Under the pieces are notes generated by a model, which worked only from the letters and a program-made list of their open reading frames with translations, made no database searches and was not told the origin of the DNA. Below are positions 62,884-64,000 of a stretch of DNA of 64,000 bases, piece by piece (position 1 is the first letter of the stretch; the number at the start of each line of letters is the position of its first letter). Location: positions 1 to 64,000 of the forward strand of contig CBDDFN010000002.1 in the NCBI GenBank assembly GCA_965227065.1, given 5' to 3'. Both the position numbers and the translations under genes were made by a program. The DNA comes from CBDDFN01 sp965227065. Its GTDB lineage: Bacteria > Pseudomonadota > Alphaproteobacteria > SPJN01.

Positions 62884-64000
62884 TTAGATCACCACGGTGA
62901 TGTCCTGTTCGGCCCACAGCGTGTAGGTGCCGTCGGTATAGCTGTCGAACAGACGGCCATCGCCCAGATGATCAACGCCGCTGGCCCCCGCCACGAGACC
63001 CGTGCCGGTCAGCACCGCCTGATCACCGGCATCACCGGTGAACACAAGCTCATTGCCGCTGTTCGACACGCCAATGTCAGCGGCTGCGTCGATCGTCAGC
63101 ACGCTCGTTCCGCCACTGCCTTCGACATCGAGCCATTCCCAATCGCTGGCGAAGCCGTTGGCCGCGGCCAGCGTGTTGGTGAATGCCTGACCATCGGTGA
63201 AGATGCGGTCAAAACCATCGCCGCCATCCAGAACATCGGACCCTTTCGTAGCGACAAGGGTGTCATCACCCAGCCCGCCATAAAGCTCATCATTCCCCAA
63301 TCCGCCTTGCAGCCAGTTGTCGAGCTCATTGCCGGTCAGAACCGAGTCAAAGTCAGACGCGATGAGGCCTTCAATCGAGGTGATGCGGTGGGTGCCAAGC
63401 CCCGCCCCGGCAATGAACTGGGTCGAGCCCCCGGCATTGAGCGTGACATTGAGGCCCGCCGTTCCGTTGGAATAATCGACCAGGTCAAAGCCATCATCGC
63501 CGAGGATCAGATCATCGCCCAGCGAGGCCATGAATGTGTCATCGCCAAAGTCGCCGCGCAAAATGTCATTGCCTTCGCCGCCATCGAGGAAGTCATCCTG
63601 TAAGCCCGCATAAAGCCGGTCATCGCCAAGCCCGCCATACAGCGAGTCATTGCCCGAGACGCCGAACAGATTGTCATTGTCGTCGCCGCCGAACAGCACG
63701 TCATTATCGGCGCCGCCGTCAATCGCATCGGCCCCGACGCCACCCCAGGCAATGTCGTCGCCGTCATTGCCCTTGATATTGTCGTCGCCTTCCTCGCCAT
63801 AGAGCATGTCATTGCCCGCCTCGCCGGTGAGCGAGTCGCCAATCAGGCCGCCATAGAGCGTGTCATTGCCCAGATGCCCGCGCAGACGGTCAAACCCGTC
63901 GCCGCCATACAGCGTGTCATCGCCATCATTGCCGACCAGCGCGTCATCATCTTCGTCACCGAACAACAGATCATTGTCGGCACCGCCGAGCAGGAAGTCC
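62884..64000 (-). CDS. RTX calcium-binding protein (5' end outside window)
   Basis: At least 371 residues; the frame is open to the right edge (reading GGADNDLLFGDEDDD there), so the start lies beyond the window. It consists of RTX nonapeptide repeats, then a C-terminal ~200-residue region clearly related to that of the neighbouring protease: TQFIAGAGLGTHRITSIEGLIASDF, LTGNELDNWLQGGLGNDELYGG and the ending GLVAGASGVDHLGDGRLFDSY. It is probably another type I secretion substrate. The N-terminal activity is not visible here. Confidence 0.9.
   Translation of the reverse strand, partial: DFLLGGADNDLLFGDEDDDALVGNDGDDTLYGGDGFDRLRGHLGNDTLYGGLIGDSLTGEAGNDMLYGEEGDDNIKGNDGDDIAWGGVGADAIDGGADNDVLFGGDDNDNLFGVSGNDSLYGGLGDDRLYAGLQDDFLDGGEGNDILRGDFGDDTFMASLGDDLILGDDGFDLVDYSNGTAGLNVTLNAGGSTQFIAGAGLGTHRITSIEGLIASDFDSVLTGNELDNWLQGGLGNDELYGGLGDDTLVATKGSDVLDGGDGFDRIFTDGQAFTNTLAAANGFASDWEWLDVEGSGGTSVLTIDAAADIGVSNSGNELVFTGDAGDQAVLTGTGLVAGASGVDHLGDGRLFDSYTDGTYTLWAEQDITVVI

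Overview
The window reads as chromosomal DNA of a Gram-negative alphaproteobacterium. The support is the order rplU-rpmA-GNAT-obgE-proB-proA-nadD-rsfS-rlmH-gpmI-envC-ctpA-rppH, the F1-only ATP synthase operon atpHAGDC beside priA / fsa-like / DUF484 / xerC, an EcfG-like sigma factor, and five putative EcfG-type promoters (GGAAC-N16-CGTT). The genus cannot be fixed from sequence alone; a marine member of the Caulobacterales/Maricaulales kind would fit the RTX exoproteins, but that is inference. By eye the core is GC-rich, while 1-5.5 kb and 12.9-17 kb are clearly poorer in GC.

Layout. (1) 1-5.1 kb, minus strand: a type II secretion operon gspE-F-G followed directly by gspL-like and gspM-like genes, running off the left edge. 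(2) 5.4-16.8 kb, accessory region: a ParB/DNA-methyltransferase fusion, a DUF5681 protein, an Mrr-like nuclease with a divergent controller-like XRE regulator, two orphan small genes, a DUF3489-DUF2924-large serine recombinase operon, and a 1270-residue SIR2-domain protein that is probably an anti-phage effector; tRNA-Ser(CGA) closes the region. (3) 17.2-34 kb: housekeeping genes (ribosomal proteins L21/L27, Obg GTPase, proline synthesis, NAD synthesis, ergothioneine synthesis egtBD, ribosome silencing and rRNA methylation, glycolysis, cell-wall hydrolase activation, RNA decapping), then an MBOAT/SGNH acyl-transfer pair. (4) 34-40 kb, minus strand: a ferritin-like diiron protein and atpHAGDC. 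(5) 40.4-51.9 kb: a PD-(D/E)XK-like protein, priA, an fsa-like aldolase, DUF484, xerC, an FAD oxidoreductase, a frameshifted amidase, an M19 dipeptidase and a secreted VWA/peptidoglycan-binding protein.

(6) 51.9-59.3 kb: a stress-response neighbourhood. An EcfG-like sigma factor is translationally coupled to a small anti-sigma-like protein. Around them, a second anti-sigma-like gene, csbD, exoD, a PLDc_N membrane protein plus lipoprotein, and a secreted protein each carry a GGAAC-N16-CGTT element at a sensible distance (one has CGTC). The sigma gene itself has no such element. This shared promoter grammar is the strongest unlisted signal in the window. (7) 55.3-64 kb: three RTX exoproteins, namely a triple tail-collar/RTX fusion, an M10 serralysin-type protease whose first ~50 codons are out of frame across a G7 run, and a partial RTX protein sharing the protease's C-terminal region. 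tRNA-Thr(TGT) lies between the first two.

Two genes (amidase, serralysin) each need one single-base shift to read through. They may be real pseudogenes or phase-variable loci, or base-calling errors.
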